Assembly (NCBI GenBank): GCA_033675545.1
Contig: JAWDGP010000265.1
Coordinates: 358,501-422,500, forward strand
Reading direction: 5' to 3'
From: Elysia crispata
Lineage: Eukaryota; Mollusca; Gastropoda; Plakobranchidae
DNA length: 64,000 nt
Shown one piece after another: positions 1 through 13,682 of the stretch. Both the position numbers and the translations under genes were made by a program. The notes below the pieces were generated by a model that was not told the origin of the DNA, made no database searches, and saw only the letters and a program-made list of their open reading frames with translations. Positions within the stretch are counted from its first letter, which is position 1. Each line of letters begins with the position of its first letter.

Positions 1-2530
1 GAAATATTTATGAAGCAAAGAAGTTCCATGTGCAAAATCTTCCACAAAGATACAGAGTATTTTTTTTTTGTGTCTGTCAACTTTCAGGCTTACATAAAAT
101 GCTTTCATTTAAAATATCGTGTCTTCTTTTGTATAAAGAGGATGAAAAAGAAACGTCAATTTCAAAAAGTATAGGACTTATGACTTAGTTGTTATAAAAC
201 CAAAACAAACTAGAATACCTCCTATATATTACTCTTTAGTTCGGTTCATTTACTCAAAACCCTCCGCCTCTTTCCTGAACGCTACGACATTTGTTTCAAT
301 GCTCTAATCTATCCAGTTATTTTGTCGGTAGATTTTCCATGTCACATAAAGAAAAATCACTGTGTCTTTGATAATTGTAATCTGAAGCTAATTGCGCTAT
401 CCAAACCCGTTTTTATTCTTTGAAAGTATCGTTATCACAATCTTTCAGTTTCAACAGCACAATCCAAACATTAAACCTCATGGGTTAAACGTGCAGCAGA
501 GATTAGAAATGTTGGTGAAACTGGATCCCATGTTTTGAGCCCTGGTTTGTTAGAAATGAAACTTATCTTTTGACTCTTTAAGAAATGGCATATACTGGGT
601 TTAGGTTAAGAATCATACAAGCCATTTTTTTTATTAATCGACTGTGAAAATGAAATTAGTTCCTGTAGGATTGAAAGGCAACAAAAGAACTCTTTAGCTT
701 TATTTATTTTGTGGAGATGAATAAACTCAAATCAAATGAGTTGGTTTGAACTCTTAGCCTTTAAGCTTAATAGGATATTTATTCTCTTGCATAATGATTT
801 AAAATATGTTTTTTTTTTGTCTCATTACAGTTATATAAATTCTCTTTACAAGGCATTCTAGCAAACTTGTTGGCGATACATCGATGCTTATCACCTCAAT
901 GATACACGTTCCCTGTGCTTCCACTTAGAACTATAGCATCGATCTCAAGTTTCTTATCTAGGGCGATTCCTCTGCCTTCACTCATTGCTCTGAATAGTCC
1001 GCAAAACAAACCGAGATCAGCTTGGTCCCTGTTCGCCTTGCTATTCTGCCAGCACTGCCGGAACATAGGCGATGTTCTAAGGAAATTTGCTCAGCCTCTC
1101 CTCTCTCTTTACTTCCGGGAGTCCATTTCCGTTGGCGCTGATTTCTTTCAGGTACAATTAAAACTGAAGATTTCGATACCTGGCTTTCTCTTTCTCAGTA
1201 TGTTGCAATCTCCATTTAATCTCAGGTATTGATCTTGTAAAAATTATCCCAGCATAATGGAAGGGAATAAAAAAAAACATGGAAAAAAAAGACATATAAT
1301 CAACTATATAAAATCAAAATCTTTTTATTCTCCCAAACATAAAAGAACACGCAACTGAGTCAGGTAAACCATACTCGAACAATTTGAAATCATAATTGAA
1401 ATCTTAGCGAGAGCTTTGTTCTGGATCAGCATGGTGTAATCAGAAAGCGTTTCTGCAGTTTCCTTCATGCTCGCTGTCGGCGGTATTGGCATTTCTGGAG
1501 AGCGAAGATGACAAAAATTCAATCGATGAACAATCCGGATATGGAATCTAAAGTTTCATGGCTGAGTTGGGGAGTGCTTTTGTCTCAGCCTGCGTCTCAA
1601 GTAGCTTTGCGAATTATTACGAGTTTGCTTTAAAGGAAAATCTGGGTAACGACCACTTGTACCCTGAGCCTGTTCTCGTCTTTCTGCGTGAGCAGTCTTC
1701 AAATGAAATTTCTCTTTGCCCACCTTGGCTAGTATCATTTTACACCTGCGTGAGTCCGACACAAAACAAGAAGAAAGCGCTGAAATCCATTATTGCACGT
1801 TTGTTCAAGAAAAATAAACTGCGTATGCTTCTATTTAATTTTTCCCAAGACAACTCGGATATTGCTTTTTAAATAACCGGAGTTGCAGTTGCCTCCCATA
1901 CAGCGCGCCATTATTTGGGTCAGCACGACAACTTCTGTTTGTTCGTGGACGGACAGTCCTTTCTGAGCATTAGCCATGTCATTTCCTGATCTTTTAAAGC
2001 GCAGAAATCTAACCCTTTTCTTGTTTAAGCGCCAGGTTTCTAGGCGACTAGTCTTTACCCGGAACAGATCAGGAAATTAGATCAAAATGTTTTCTAAGTT
2101 GACATAAAGAAAGCAATAGAATTTGAACCTAAGTGCAAAGAGACAGGATTAAATATGAAGACAACAAAAAGGCCAAAAAGAAGGATAATTTTATGCGACG
2201 TGATTGTCGATAGGCCTTTGTGTACTCATTATTTGAAAAAAAAAAGTTTAAAAGTTAAGATTACCTTTCCTCCTCTTCTTCTTCTCCCACGCCTCCCCCG
2301 GAGCATAATTATGGTTATAACTGCTGCATCAGACAAAATTATAGATGGTCCAATAATAACATTCCAGTATTCCGGGTGACAGTTTGAGAATATCTATGAA
2401 AAAAAGAAATTGTCCGTTTGAGAGTTACATTAATTGATATTTTACATAAAACTTTTAAATAGATCTTTCTTCCCGTATTTGACAAACGAGTGTTGGAAGT
2501 AACTTTGTCACCTTATACGATCATTTTCAA
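1..2530. other. no gene seen, AT-rich
   Basis: Unique AT-rich sequence with short T and A runs. Open frames near 915-1232 and 1558-1872 show no family, splice support or coding bias that I can see. Confidence 0.6.
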
Positions 2531-3121
2531 GTCTTTAACTTTTTAATCAATTGAGAGTGTCACGCAGGACAGGCGTACTGCGTGGGTGTAAATATTATTT
2601 AGTAAACGTTAGTGAGGACAATGCACTACAGTTTAACTTCCTACCGCGGGTCGTTTCCAATTACGCTAGGCGTATTAACGATGCGGGGAGTCGCTTGTCC
2701 GATACGAAGACTGACATATCAAGGATGGGGATTTTTCATGAAAACCGCAAAGAATATCAGTCAGATCCGCTAGGGAGCATGACTAAGTTTAGGTTACTAG
2801 GTCCGTTACACTGAGGTAACGTCTCCCAAGTTTTAGTACATAATTCAAGCCCTGCGCATCAAGGGGGTTTTTCCGATAGCGTACTCGATGACCACGGGTT
2901 TAGATCCTTAAATTTGTGGGGGAGTGAAAACTCTGAAATGTTAAGAATGAGTTTGCTCCCTGTATTTGCCGTTCCCTAGACCACCTACGTGTGGTTTTCG
3001 ATCTCGTTAAATATTGGAGCCAGTGCGAGTCCAAATCAGACCCTTACGAAGACTCCCTACACGAAGCAAGACAGAGGGCTCCGGCTAGATTCCAGCAAGA
3101 AATCCTAGTCGTTATAATTAA

Positions 3122-3137
3122 AGGCAAACGTTTGCCT
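3122..3137. repeat. 16-bp perfect palindrome
   Basis: aggcaaacgtttgcct reads the same on both strands. A second hairpin using the same arms (aggcaa, 4-base loop, ttgcct) lies at 3197-3212, 75 bp away. Confidence 0.8.
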
Positions 3138-3196
3138 AAGTTTTGAAGTTGTAATTGAAGACAAGACGTCGTCTCAAACTTTAAATATATTTTTTA

Positions 3197-3212
3197 AGGC
3201 AAGATTTTGCCT
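3197..3212. repeat. small hairpin sharing arms with 3122-3137
   Basis: Arms aggcaa and ttgcct flank a gatt loop. The same six-base arms form the ends of the palindrome at 3122-3137. Confidence 0.7.
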
Positions 3213-3660
3213 ATTACTTGAACAAACAAAGAAGTTCAAGATTATTATAGGGCACGTAGTCCTGATTTGGTCATTGTACCAGCATCATCATCTTATCCTC
3301 GTCCTACAGCCTATCTTCTCTGTCTAAGGTGAGTATGTATATAAATTTAATTGAAATAACTTGACTAAAGGAACCATAATGTTGAAGCCTAAAAGTATCT
3401 CTATTCATAAATGAAATCCATAGCTTTAAAGGATAAAGAAAACGCACAAAAACAAAAGTAACCGTAACGATACATCGTAAGCAGGAGGTAAGTGTTGAAA
3501 GCCAACATTCCCTTGAGAACCAAGCAAAGACTAGCTCATGACTTTAATCTAATTAAGAACATAGACTTGATGCTACAGCTGATGCAAAGGTGAGTATAAG
3601 TGTCCAAACACAGGGTTGTTTAGTAAACGCAACGCACACCTTTCGATTGTTTAATTTCAG

Positions 3661-4250
3661 TTGAGCAGACTGCCTTCTTCGTAATCTTCTTCTGCGACAT
3701 CTTCTTCGTCGTGTATTTCTCCACCTTCGTGGTTGCCTTGTTGTCTAAACTACAATAACTGCCGTGACCTGGTGGCTGTCATTGCCGTCGTCATCAACAT
3801 CATCCTAGATTAACGTGTTATCAGGAGGTGTGGTCTGGACAGCTGAGTTGTATCATCGCTGGGACCAGCATCTAGTGGTTACTACAAGAACCGCCTGGTT
3901 AATTGGATGAAGGGCTTGTCCGCAGGATTGTAACAACTTTGTCGTAGTTGAAGTTACTTAAGTTATATTGATTGATAATTGCCTTTCCCAACTTTATTGA
4001 AATCTGTTAATTAAGATAGTTGCTTTTAATTAGATAACCATTGGTGTCATTACTTATTGCATAATTGTTTCATGTGCTTTAATTGAAGCCAAGTAATATT
4101 AAACCAGCCTGACATTGTAACGCACGCCATTATTAAATGATTTGTACTTTAGTTTAAATACTTGATTACTTTAATGTAAAAAGGAACTTTCTTAATGTTT
4201 TAATACGTCAGCATTTATATAATCATAATAAACTTAATGTCTTTCTTTAT
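3661..4250 (+). ncRNA. candidate terminal exon of a spliced noncoding transcript
   Basis: A polypyrimidine-rich acceptor (gtttaatttcag) ends at 3660. Upstream on the same strand are consensus donors after 3328 (aag then gtgagtatg), 3487 (gag then gtaagtg) and 3589 (aag then gtgagta). An AATAAA lies at 4227-4232. Only short open frames are present; one of 32 codons from 3663 is hydrophobic but has no start. The exon chain is inferred from motifs only. Confidence 0.25.
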
Positions 4251-4259
4251 TATCATTTA

Positions 4260-7200
4260 AACCTGACGTTGAGTTCAGTGCTTTCTGCTTAGTTGAGGGT
4301 TGTCCAAATCCCTTTGTTGCACGTTGTGTGTTCCAAAAGTATTCTTAAACTTAGGTGACTTCCGACGTGTGACAGAGAGATATATGCAAATTCACGGGGC
4401 ATACCATTCGGTTTCTACGATTGAATCTTTAGTAATTGCTTTTTTCAAGTCTTTCCATCCAAGTGTGAGTTTATCAGTATTGTAAAAGACTAAAAAAAAA
4501 AATTCCGTAAATTACAATGCCAAGTTAAAATCATTAAAAAGTAAGGTTTATGAGATTTAACATGTAAGCAAAGAGGCAAAGAGCTGCAGATTCTAATTAT
4601 ATTGCCAATGCATAAGAATTCTCTAACTTAGAAAAGTTCCTGCAGCATCCAGAATATAAAAAAATAATAATAAAAAATAAAAAAATAAAGAGAAATAAAG
4701 AAGTTTTGATCGAAGTGTTCCCGAGCCCATCTGATCACTTTATCGATGTAGCGAAAACGGGTATGTTAAGTGAGTAAGAAGTAATCAAATAGCCGATAAT
4801 GAGTAACAATGTTATCTTGTGCATGTTTTAATGCTTTATCTTACACGAATAAATCGCTATACAATATGAAAAAAAATTATTAAATCATTAACGGAACAGT
4901 TTATTACTTCCTACTGCACTTTTAAAATGTTGCAAAACTATATGATTGTATCGTCAATGCGTTAATATCAAAATCATTTGAAGAAGGAGAATCTATTTTC
5001 TTTCTAATTTCAATCTATTAAGAACTGAAAAATATTCTTTTTATTTTTTCATTGTAATGTGATCCTGAGCCAAAATTAATGAACTCATTTTCACAAACTC
5101 TATCCATTCTCCAATACTTTTTCCTTTCCTTTATTTGTTCATGATTTTTTTAGTTCTCTTTGTTGTCCACAATGCATTTGCCTGATGTTTTCGAAAGCTA
5201 GATTAAACATGACCACAAAAACCAGATAATTTTAACAGATGCAGACACTAAATTTGAGAGAAGCACAAACTGATACAGCTACTCGTATTATATTTAAAAA
5301 AAATAATAAAAAGCAAAACAGATTGTTTGCAACTCAAGGTTTGAGTGATATTAGGAGCAGAGACAATTCTATGATCTTCGACAAAGCAGACAGGGAGAGG
5401 TGAAGTTAGGGGAGCCGTATAATCGGCGTAATGGAATTTACATTTGAAACAAAGATCCCAGAGGACCTTAGTTCTTTATTAAGAGGGCGTCCCCTATCTC
5501 CCGTTTCGGGTAAGACAGACTAGGCCAGATAGCAGCCATAAGGCCAGGACTTCATTTATTACAGAAGGGCTTCGATTAAAGTAATGGCAGACCAGCACAA
5601 TTGGCTCAGCACGCGAAAGAAAAGGGACAGCATCCAAACAATAAAGTCCCCTCTGCCATGAAAACAGAAGGACGAGGTTTTTTTTGAGGTTTGTTCATTA
5701 ACTACAGCCGCGAGTTGGTAGTCTCGTCCCTCGCAGAACATCAACACCGGCTGTTAGATAAGGGGCATTACTCTAAATGGAATGGTTGGGAAAACTTAGG
5801 GAATCACAAGCAACTCAAGTATATCAAACGGAGAAAGATGGGGTTGTGTGTTTTGGGAGTTCATCATCCCGTTAAACTCCCCAAGGCTGGAGGATCGAGC
5901 TGATTGCAGTGAGAAGATATTAAAGGCAATATGGGTCGTGCAGTTCTCTCAATTACCTCATTATCAGAATATCTGTTGGGGTCGAGGGCTGTCTTTTGTC
6001 TTTATCAGAGTATCCAATCAGGGAAGGGCTTCTTCAATCCGGAACAATGGTGTTCGAGCTGGCGGGACGAAGGCTGAGGTTCGTTGGGCGGTGGAAACCG
6101 ACTGGAAAGGGGTGGACTTTGGTTTAAGGCGAAGTTAAAAAGAAGACACATTATTATTAGTAATGAAATTGTGGAATATGATGTTTTCTTTTTGCTTTGA
6201 GAATTAAGTGTTTTAAAGAGAATAACGAAGCCACTGAGACACATCTAAATGATAAAGCATTGAGACACTACTTGAGTTTTATCCCAGGAGTCACTGGCGT
6301 GTTCGAAGGTCCATGGGGAAAGGGAGTGGAGGTCGGGGTTGGAGCAGGAAATCAACTTTTTTTTCAATGGATTTTACCAAAAAAAAAAAAAAAAAAATGA
6401 GTTCACGGCAAAAGCAAAAGAGAAACAAAAACCACACCAAATAACCCAACCACAATAAAAGGGTGAGTTTTGCTATTGAAGAAATAGAAGGTCATTTGGA
6501 AAAAAGTCATATCGGGTAAGAGGGAGTGTTTTTTTTTTTTTTTTTTTTTTTTTAAGAAAGAAAGAAAGAAAATTGAGAGGAAAGTTAGAGTACAACTGAT
6601 TGAGAGCAGAATAAGATCTTACGTCTAGGTCGCACTGTCTTAGTTTGCAATTTACCTTATTCATAGCAATGCTGTGCGTGCGGGTCATCAGGCTGACATT
6701 GTTTACCAGGGAGGGAATAACTCAGTTATTTGGTAGTTATAACAAAAACTCCATTGACTGTGTCGGGCCTCGCGACCGTATAAAATTTTCTTTAATTACT
6801 TTACAGTTTACTTAGCTATAATAAGATTTTAGGGTTTATCCACCCCGCGCTCTAGTGTCGAACGAGTTTTCACATCAGAATATCTTGAGCTTATTAATAC
6901 AGTAAATTCCTTTAGCAGGGCAACATTTTAAATTATATGAAACTTGAAGAGATGCATCGTTTTACCATAGACAAGACTCGAAACGATTGATCATCGATCT
7001 GATTAAATTTCTGAAATTCCGGAAGCTTCAATTTTCATTGTTTATTTTTATAAAATAGTTTTCAGCGTTTGAAAAATACAGTAATTTTTAGCTCCTCACC
7101 CCTTAGTATCTTCATAATTGACACCATAGATGTTGGTGTTTTCTTAGAAACCGAAACAATGAATTATTCTCATATTTCACTATTTAAAAAAAAAAATTAA

Positions 7201-8170
7201 AAGCCCCTAATTCAAAGGAACGAGATGTGTATTAAAAGTATTCACAACGAGCGAAACTTCTACAGTGTTTTTAATATCGCAGTACTATTGTTGTCGATAT
7301 TAACTTCTCTGAACAGCTTACGTCACTTAATTTTCTGAAGAATCTCATTGGGCGAGCAGTTTTATTTATCGATGCTATCGTCTGCAACGATGCAGCATAA
7401 TAAATCAACTAATTATATTTCTCCATAGCATATGCCGTATGTTCGACCTCGATTGCATCATCTGCCAACCGCCAGAAAAGCTGAAGCAACGCCGAACTTT
7501 TGCTAGAACCCTTATAATTTCATTTTCTAATTAAAAAACAACGGAGCGCCTGTAATGAAACCCATCACCTTAATTGTAGAGACAGTGGCGCTTGTGGGCG
7601 TTAACTCTTCCTGTGCGATGCATGATCACTCTACAAGAGTAACTCATCCTCCCAAGGGGAGCCACTCTCATGCACGACGTCGCGGGCTACCCAAGATGTG
7701 GGCCTTGACATCCCGCAGCGGAAACTTGGAGGACAAACCCCGATGCTTCTTAATCTCTCTACTTAATTGGCTGTTGGTTGGGCTAATGATCGCCTGCGTA
7801 ATCGCGGCAAAAGTTCACAACATGAAATTATCCAGGCAGTGGACAATCAAATGGCAGCGTTAGGCGATTTAAATGGCAAAAGGGTTGGGGGTTACAGGGT
7901 CAGGAAATCGCCTTCCCATGGCAGTTTCAGGATGGGGAGATGAGCAATCATAAGTTGGGAGAGGAGAGTGATTAATTTTATCTTGTCCAGACAAGTTCAG
8001 GAAAATAGGTGTGCCAAAAAGGCAAAGAATCCAAATAGAAAAGCCAAAACAACACACTTGGGGGTCAATTTAGTAAAAAGTATACGGTATCAAAAAGGAC
8101 GTGTGTGTGTCTATAAATGTATGCATACAAGACCTAAAAAGCAATAGGCACACAGCTTTATAACCATGGA
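4260..8170. other. no gene seen; balanced islands
   Basis: Contains A18 (6379-6396) and T23 (6531-6553) tracts and balanced-composition islands near 5380-6120 and 7240-7900. A 102-codon ATG frame at 7555-7863 with one hydrophobic segment is discussed as a finding. Confidence 0.55.
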
Positions 8171-8184
8171 ACAACAACAACAGC

Positions 8185-8222
<38 letters not shown>

Positions 8223-8241
8223 AAACAACAACAACAACAAC
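8171..8241. repeat. (CAA)n microsatellite
   Basis: About 23 CAA units with one CAG and one A insertion. Confidence 0.97.
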
Positions 8242-8583
8242 ATAAAAAAAAGAAAGACAATACACAACTCATGATTTGACGTATAAACATTTTGCCTTCA
8301 ATGCTGCTCCATCAGAAAATGCAGAAAATGAGATAAGGACGAGTAAAAAAGAAATGGAAGATATTCTGCTGAAATCATATAGGACACAGATTAACTTTAA
8401 ATTTAATTTGAAGATAGATGGAGGTCTAAATATTTAAGCTCTCAAACAGATAGAAGTATAGACAGATAAAATGAAGTCAGGAGCGATAATTACTTGGGTA
8501 TACATTTTTCTATTTTTTTTTTTCCCTTTTCCTTCAATATCTAAGTAACTCAAGAGAAACATCATTTATAAAGAGAGGGGGGC

Positions 8584-9007
<424 letters not shown>

Positions 9008-9105
9008 ATTAGACGAACAGCAAGATGCCGCATTCGATAAATATTTGGAGGGAGAGGAAATGAGTGATGGAGTAAGAGAGAGAAAGAGAGAAGGAGAGAG
9101 AGAGG

Positions 9106-9209
<104 letters not shown>

Positions 9210-9605
9210 GAATTAGGAAATACAAACTGGTTTTAACTTATAGGTAGAATTAACGACAACATTTGAGAGAATGAAAGGTGCGGGCGTGGAGAGTCCATGC
9301 ACAGTTTGACACAATTACGAGCAATTACTATGGGCTTGACCGCCGCCTCACACGTTTGGTCATTTTAACCGTCCACACCACAATCACTATCTCTCTCCCT
9401 CACCTTTCCCCTCCCCTTCTCCCTTCCTTCAACTAAATTATCATTCTTTTTTCATACCTCTCCATCTTTCTCTCTTTTCCATCTCTATTGATATTTCTCT
9501 CTCCCCCCTATCATCTATGTCTCTTTATCTGTCTATCTATATTTTTTTTCTACTTGTTTGTCCTCATCACTGTCTGTTTATATAGGTCTGTCCGTCTGAA
9601 TGCCT

Positions 9606-9614
<9 letters not shown>

Positions 9615-9673
<59 letters not shown>
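9615..9673. repeat. (TC)n microsatellite
   Basis: About 29 TC units after a C9 run; the reverse complement of the GA array 400 bp upstream. Confidence 0.98.
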
Positions 9674-9676
<3 letters not shown>

Positions 9677-10760
9677 TCTCTCTCTTTTTCTCCAAACGGT
9701 TAGAACGCTTTGCTCTGACACTGTCTCCTTCTCTTACTCTGAAACGGTTTCTTGATTGCCCACAATTACTCCCCTCTCCATCCGGTTTATAAAGTTGGTA
9801 CAGGCCCTCTCACGATAGGGGTGGTCAAAACTGTTGTGTCACGTGGGACGCGTGAGCGGTGCCATCTTTAGGGTCGTGCCGAAGCCGAAACGATGCGGGT
9901 CCAAGTGGACTGTTGTCACAAGGTCGCGTGTCACGTCTAGCAACAGTGATTGTCACGGACGCAAGCTCCATCTCTAGAGGTGGTCTCAGGAAGTGTGGGA
10001 GTCATTGAAATACGCTTCCTTTCAACTTTTGCTTTATTATGCTTCGTTGTTTTAGCATTCATATATTATTAAACTATTACGAATTAGTTCCTGGTTTTAC
10101 GCTACTGGCTCGCCTCAATCGATCACCTCTTTTGTTTAATTTAAAGCATTTTTTTTTATAATACATTGTTTTCTAAAAAAAAAAATCAAATGTACATAAT
10201 TTTGATGTTATCAATAGACGTCCCATTGAGGACAAAGACCTTTCTTTAATCCTTATTTTTATGTCGATCAATTTTCTTCTTTTTCCTTAACCTGTTTTAA
10301 GAGAAGAAAACTAGTATCTCTCTATGTCCCTTCTCAATGTTTATAATTTTGGATAGATTAGCCGAAACAGTTCCACACCTATTTCCAAACTTATGAAGTG
10401 TAACATTTTTATAAGAAACTAAATGAATTCAAATCAAATAAAACTTCGAAAATCAATATTCTTAGTGCTAAAACATTCACAAACACGCTGAATCTTAGGC
10501 TTTTAACATGCGAGGAGGTCAAAAAACAGAAGGAATGACTGCGGTCTTACATAATTTTTTACGAGAGATAGGCAGTTTTTCAGTTCTGGTGTAGCAGACA
10601 TGACTGTAATACCAAAATTCTGTTTAAGGGACGTGAAAAATATAATACATTCTGCCGTCGAATCCTACACGAAATGTGTTTTTTTTCTCCTCTCTCTTTC
10701 TCCACAATTACAATTCCAGTTTTATTTTGGAAATAAAAAACAGAAACATCACATAAGGCA

Positions 10761-10889
10761 TCATAAGTGAGAAATCAAAAACGCACGAAAGTAATATAAG
10801 AAGTTGGCCTCATCGTCTCGAAGTTCTTCATGTAAAGTGGTAAACTGTCCTCTGTGGATGGGACGAACCCAAAAGTTTCTTGATATCTT
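10761..10889 (-). mobile_element. PIF/Harbinger-type transposase fragment (decayed)
   Basis: A 42-codon minus-strand frame plus stop encodes KISRNFWVRPIHRGQF and then TTLHEELRDDEANFLYYFRAF. The pattern F/YWVRP - about 10 residues - hTLhxELRDDxxxFxxYFR is the start of the HARBI1/PIF-Harbinger nuclease family. Family members run on with M-S-x-x-x-F-x-x-LL, but here the frame ends at LISHL and a stop, and it also meets a stop just upstream. The rest of the DDE domain was not found nearby. Upstream on the same strand another frame is open (MIEELSRFQFKMMRLKNLIK), suggesting a frameshifted or truncated copy. It is a plain DNA transposon remnant; a domesticated exon is a less likely alternative. Confidence 0.6.
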
Positions 10890-11919
10890 TCATTTTAATA
10901 AGATTCTTCAGTCTCATCATCTTGAACTGAAAGCGGCTCAGCTCTTCGATCATCTGTGGTGAACAGTTACTGAGCTGCATGCAGTGTTAAATATAGCCCA
11001 GGAGTGTGCGACACTTTCTACGCAGAATGTGTACTGCTCGACAGCTAGCGCTATAGCTCGCCTGTAAAGGAGCCTAAGAAGCAGGTATGTAAACAACTGT
11101 TTATGAAATCTAGAGGAGTTCGCAAATGGTCCGAGTATTTCAAAAAGAAAAAGAAATGGGGAGGGAGGGGGACCTCATCAAACTTAAAGCATAAAACCAG
11201 CAATGATCTTAGATGTAAATCTTGGTTACACTTTTGGACTGGATCTTCTAAACACACACATACACCACTTAAAGCACAAAGAGTATGAGCGCACCATAAC
11301 AAGACTGATGACAGAGAAATTAAAGAAAAATCTCACGTGCTCCAAAATTAACGGTCCCAGAAGATATTAGCTCCATATGCTGCAAGTCATTCTTAATCAA
11401 CATCTTGTTTTTTTTGTTATTTTTTTTTTTGTAGTTGTTGTTGTTGTTGTTTTTGCTTCTTTTTGTTCAGTGCAGCTCCCTGCAATATCAAGGATGTTTA
11501 ATTTAATTTTGCTGCATGCCTCACTCCTCAAGCATTACTCATCCTGCCTATTCTCTTGTTGTCATCCACAATATAGTTGTTCATCACTTTAAAATACACC
11601 TGCAACAGCAGCTCTTCCCTCTCGCCTCTGATAAAAGTATCTTCAACGTTACTCCAACCTTCAGCCGCCCACACATCTTTTATTTGTTCTATTTCTTCCA
11701 TTCTTAGTTCCATCCCCTCTCTATTACTCTTTTCCAACTTATGTCGCCACCCCTTCCCCAAGCTTGCGACAGTGACCTCCGAGACACGCGACAAAATCAA
11801 CCAAGCGTGACGTGGGACTGGGACAGCCATAAACCCAGACTGTCAGGAAGATTACCCTCAGCCTGGTCACAGGCCTTGTGCTCGAGGCACTGACGCCTGT
11901 TTCTGACTTGCTCACCTAT

Positions 11920-11921
<2 letters not shown>

Positions 11922-11951
<30 letters not shown>
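11922..11951. repeat. (CA)n microsatellite
   Basis: About 15 CA units. Confidence 0.97.
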
Positions 11952-11953
<2 letters not shown>

Positions 11954-13682
11954 GCTTAGTATAAAGAACCGTGGATTTAATTCTTGCAATAAATCGCTGG
12001 TCCATCCCGACGCCTGTCTTACAACAAAACGTACTCAAAACCTGACTCTGAGCCTCATGAACTCGCATGAGGTCATTGAGTTTTAGCCCCATGCCCCTGT
12101 CAACTCCTAAAAATAGAAACTTCCTCTATCACTGGGAAAGAAATAAACAGAAGAATTGTTCATTTTCCAATAAAAAAAAGTTTTACGAAAAGAGCATTTT
12201 TCCTCTTATACATTAAACAATATTTAGTTATCATATTGTTTATTTTTAAAGTCAAAGCTTTTCAGTTTCCACCTCTAATCAAAACATTTGCAACTTATTT
12301 TTATCCCAGCTCTCAATTTTATCCCAATCCATTCACATGGCACATCAAGCTATTTTGAACGATCTACATAAAAGATGCAAGCATCGGAGAGTCAATAGGG
12401 GAGGGTGACTTCTGTGATATCAGTACTGTCTCTCCTTAAAGAACTTTTGAAGTTTTCTCAAAATCTCAAATCAAAATTTCTCACTTTTGTTCATTGGTCT
12501 TTTATAATTTTGGTCTGAGGCAGATTTTCAGCAAATATTAAAATAGGAGTTAAAACATTTTACAAACGGCAAAATATACTTAGAGAAACCATTCTAAATC
12601 CGCATCATTCATATAGCACTTGTAATAATATTTTGAAAAAAAATGGAAATCGGTTTTGTTTTTGGTTCGTTCTTGCTTTTTTTTTTTTTTAAATTTCAAA
12701 TAATTTTGTTTATTCTATTCCTCACCTTACCTGCACACAAAAGGCTACGAAAAGGTCATTTTTTATGGATTATTTATTTTATTTATTTATTTTTTTTTTG
12801 TCTCAAATGGACTATCAGAGACCCTGTGCGTTGAGCTGTTGTGCATAAAAAATAAACTATCTTTTTTTCTCGCATATTATAGAACTAAAGGTAAATTAAA
12901 AAAAAAAAAGAATTTGATTATAGTGCATAAATCATAATTGAGTGAGATGCCACCATCTCATTTCTTGTTTCCCACGGTCAGGCTGGTTTGAAATAGGATA
13001 AGTACATTAAAGAGAAAATTGACTCGGGGCACATCAAAGAAAGGGGCGGATTTATTACTCCAAATTAATCCAGGTTCTCACGGCGCGTGCAAGTTCAACT
13101 CTCTGACTATCGCTCTTTTGTCTTGTTGCTTGCAGGATAACACACCTAGTTTTAGAAAGAAAGAGAAACAAGGGATACCGAATGTCCCGCTTCACTGTCG
13201 CGAGAAATTATAGTCTAAAAGCCTTCTAGTGCGTTGTAACAGGCTATTCACCAGTAAGAGGTCACTTGCAATTTCACAACTTTGAGATTTTGCACGCCTA
13301 GAAATGTAGATAGATATATTGAAGACATGGTATAAGTGTTGGGGCCTAACTTTAAGTTCAATCAAAGTGGATTTCAGTGTCAGGGACAGTGATCTATTTA
13401 GGCCTAGATCATTTTGAATTTAAATAGAATAGAATTATGGAAGCAAAATTTAGATGGGCTGTGACTGTGAGCCAACAACAGGTCATGTTGATAACCCTAC
13501 TGATTTCATGTAATTTCTTTCCATGCATCAGCGGAGCTTGGGGCTGGGGGGCGGGGGGGTGGCTTCTTAATTCACTGCTCTATCCAACTTCTGCGGCTCT
13601 TTGTATGGTATGTGCAAACGGTCTGGTATCATCAATTCTTATATCCGAGAATCCGAATCAAATCAATTGAAGAGGCAGAAGT

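Larger units (their letters stand above)
2531..3660. other. unique sequence with hairpins and donor-like sites
   Basis: More balanced composition than its flanks. An 87-codon plus frame ending at 2814 is unrecognised. The hairpins and donor motifs are listed separately. Confidence 0.5.
9674..13682. other. mostly unique sequence, one transposase remnant
   Basis: Holds a GC-rich patch at about 9780-9990 (several CACGT and CGCG words), the Harbinger fragment at 10761-10889, and a T-rich stretch near 11405-11465. No intact gene seen. Confidence 0.55.
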
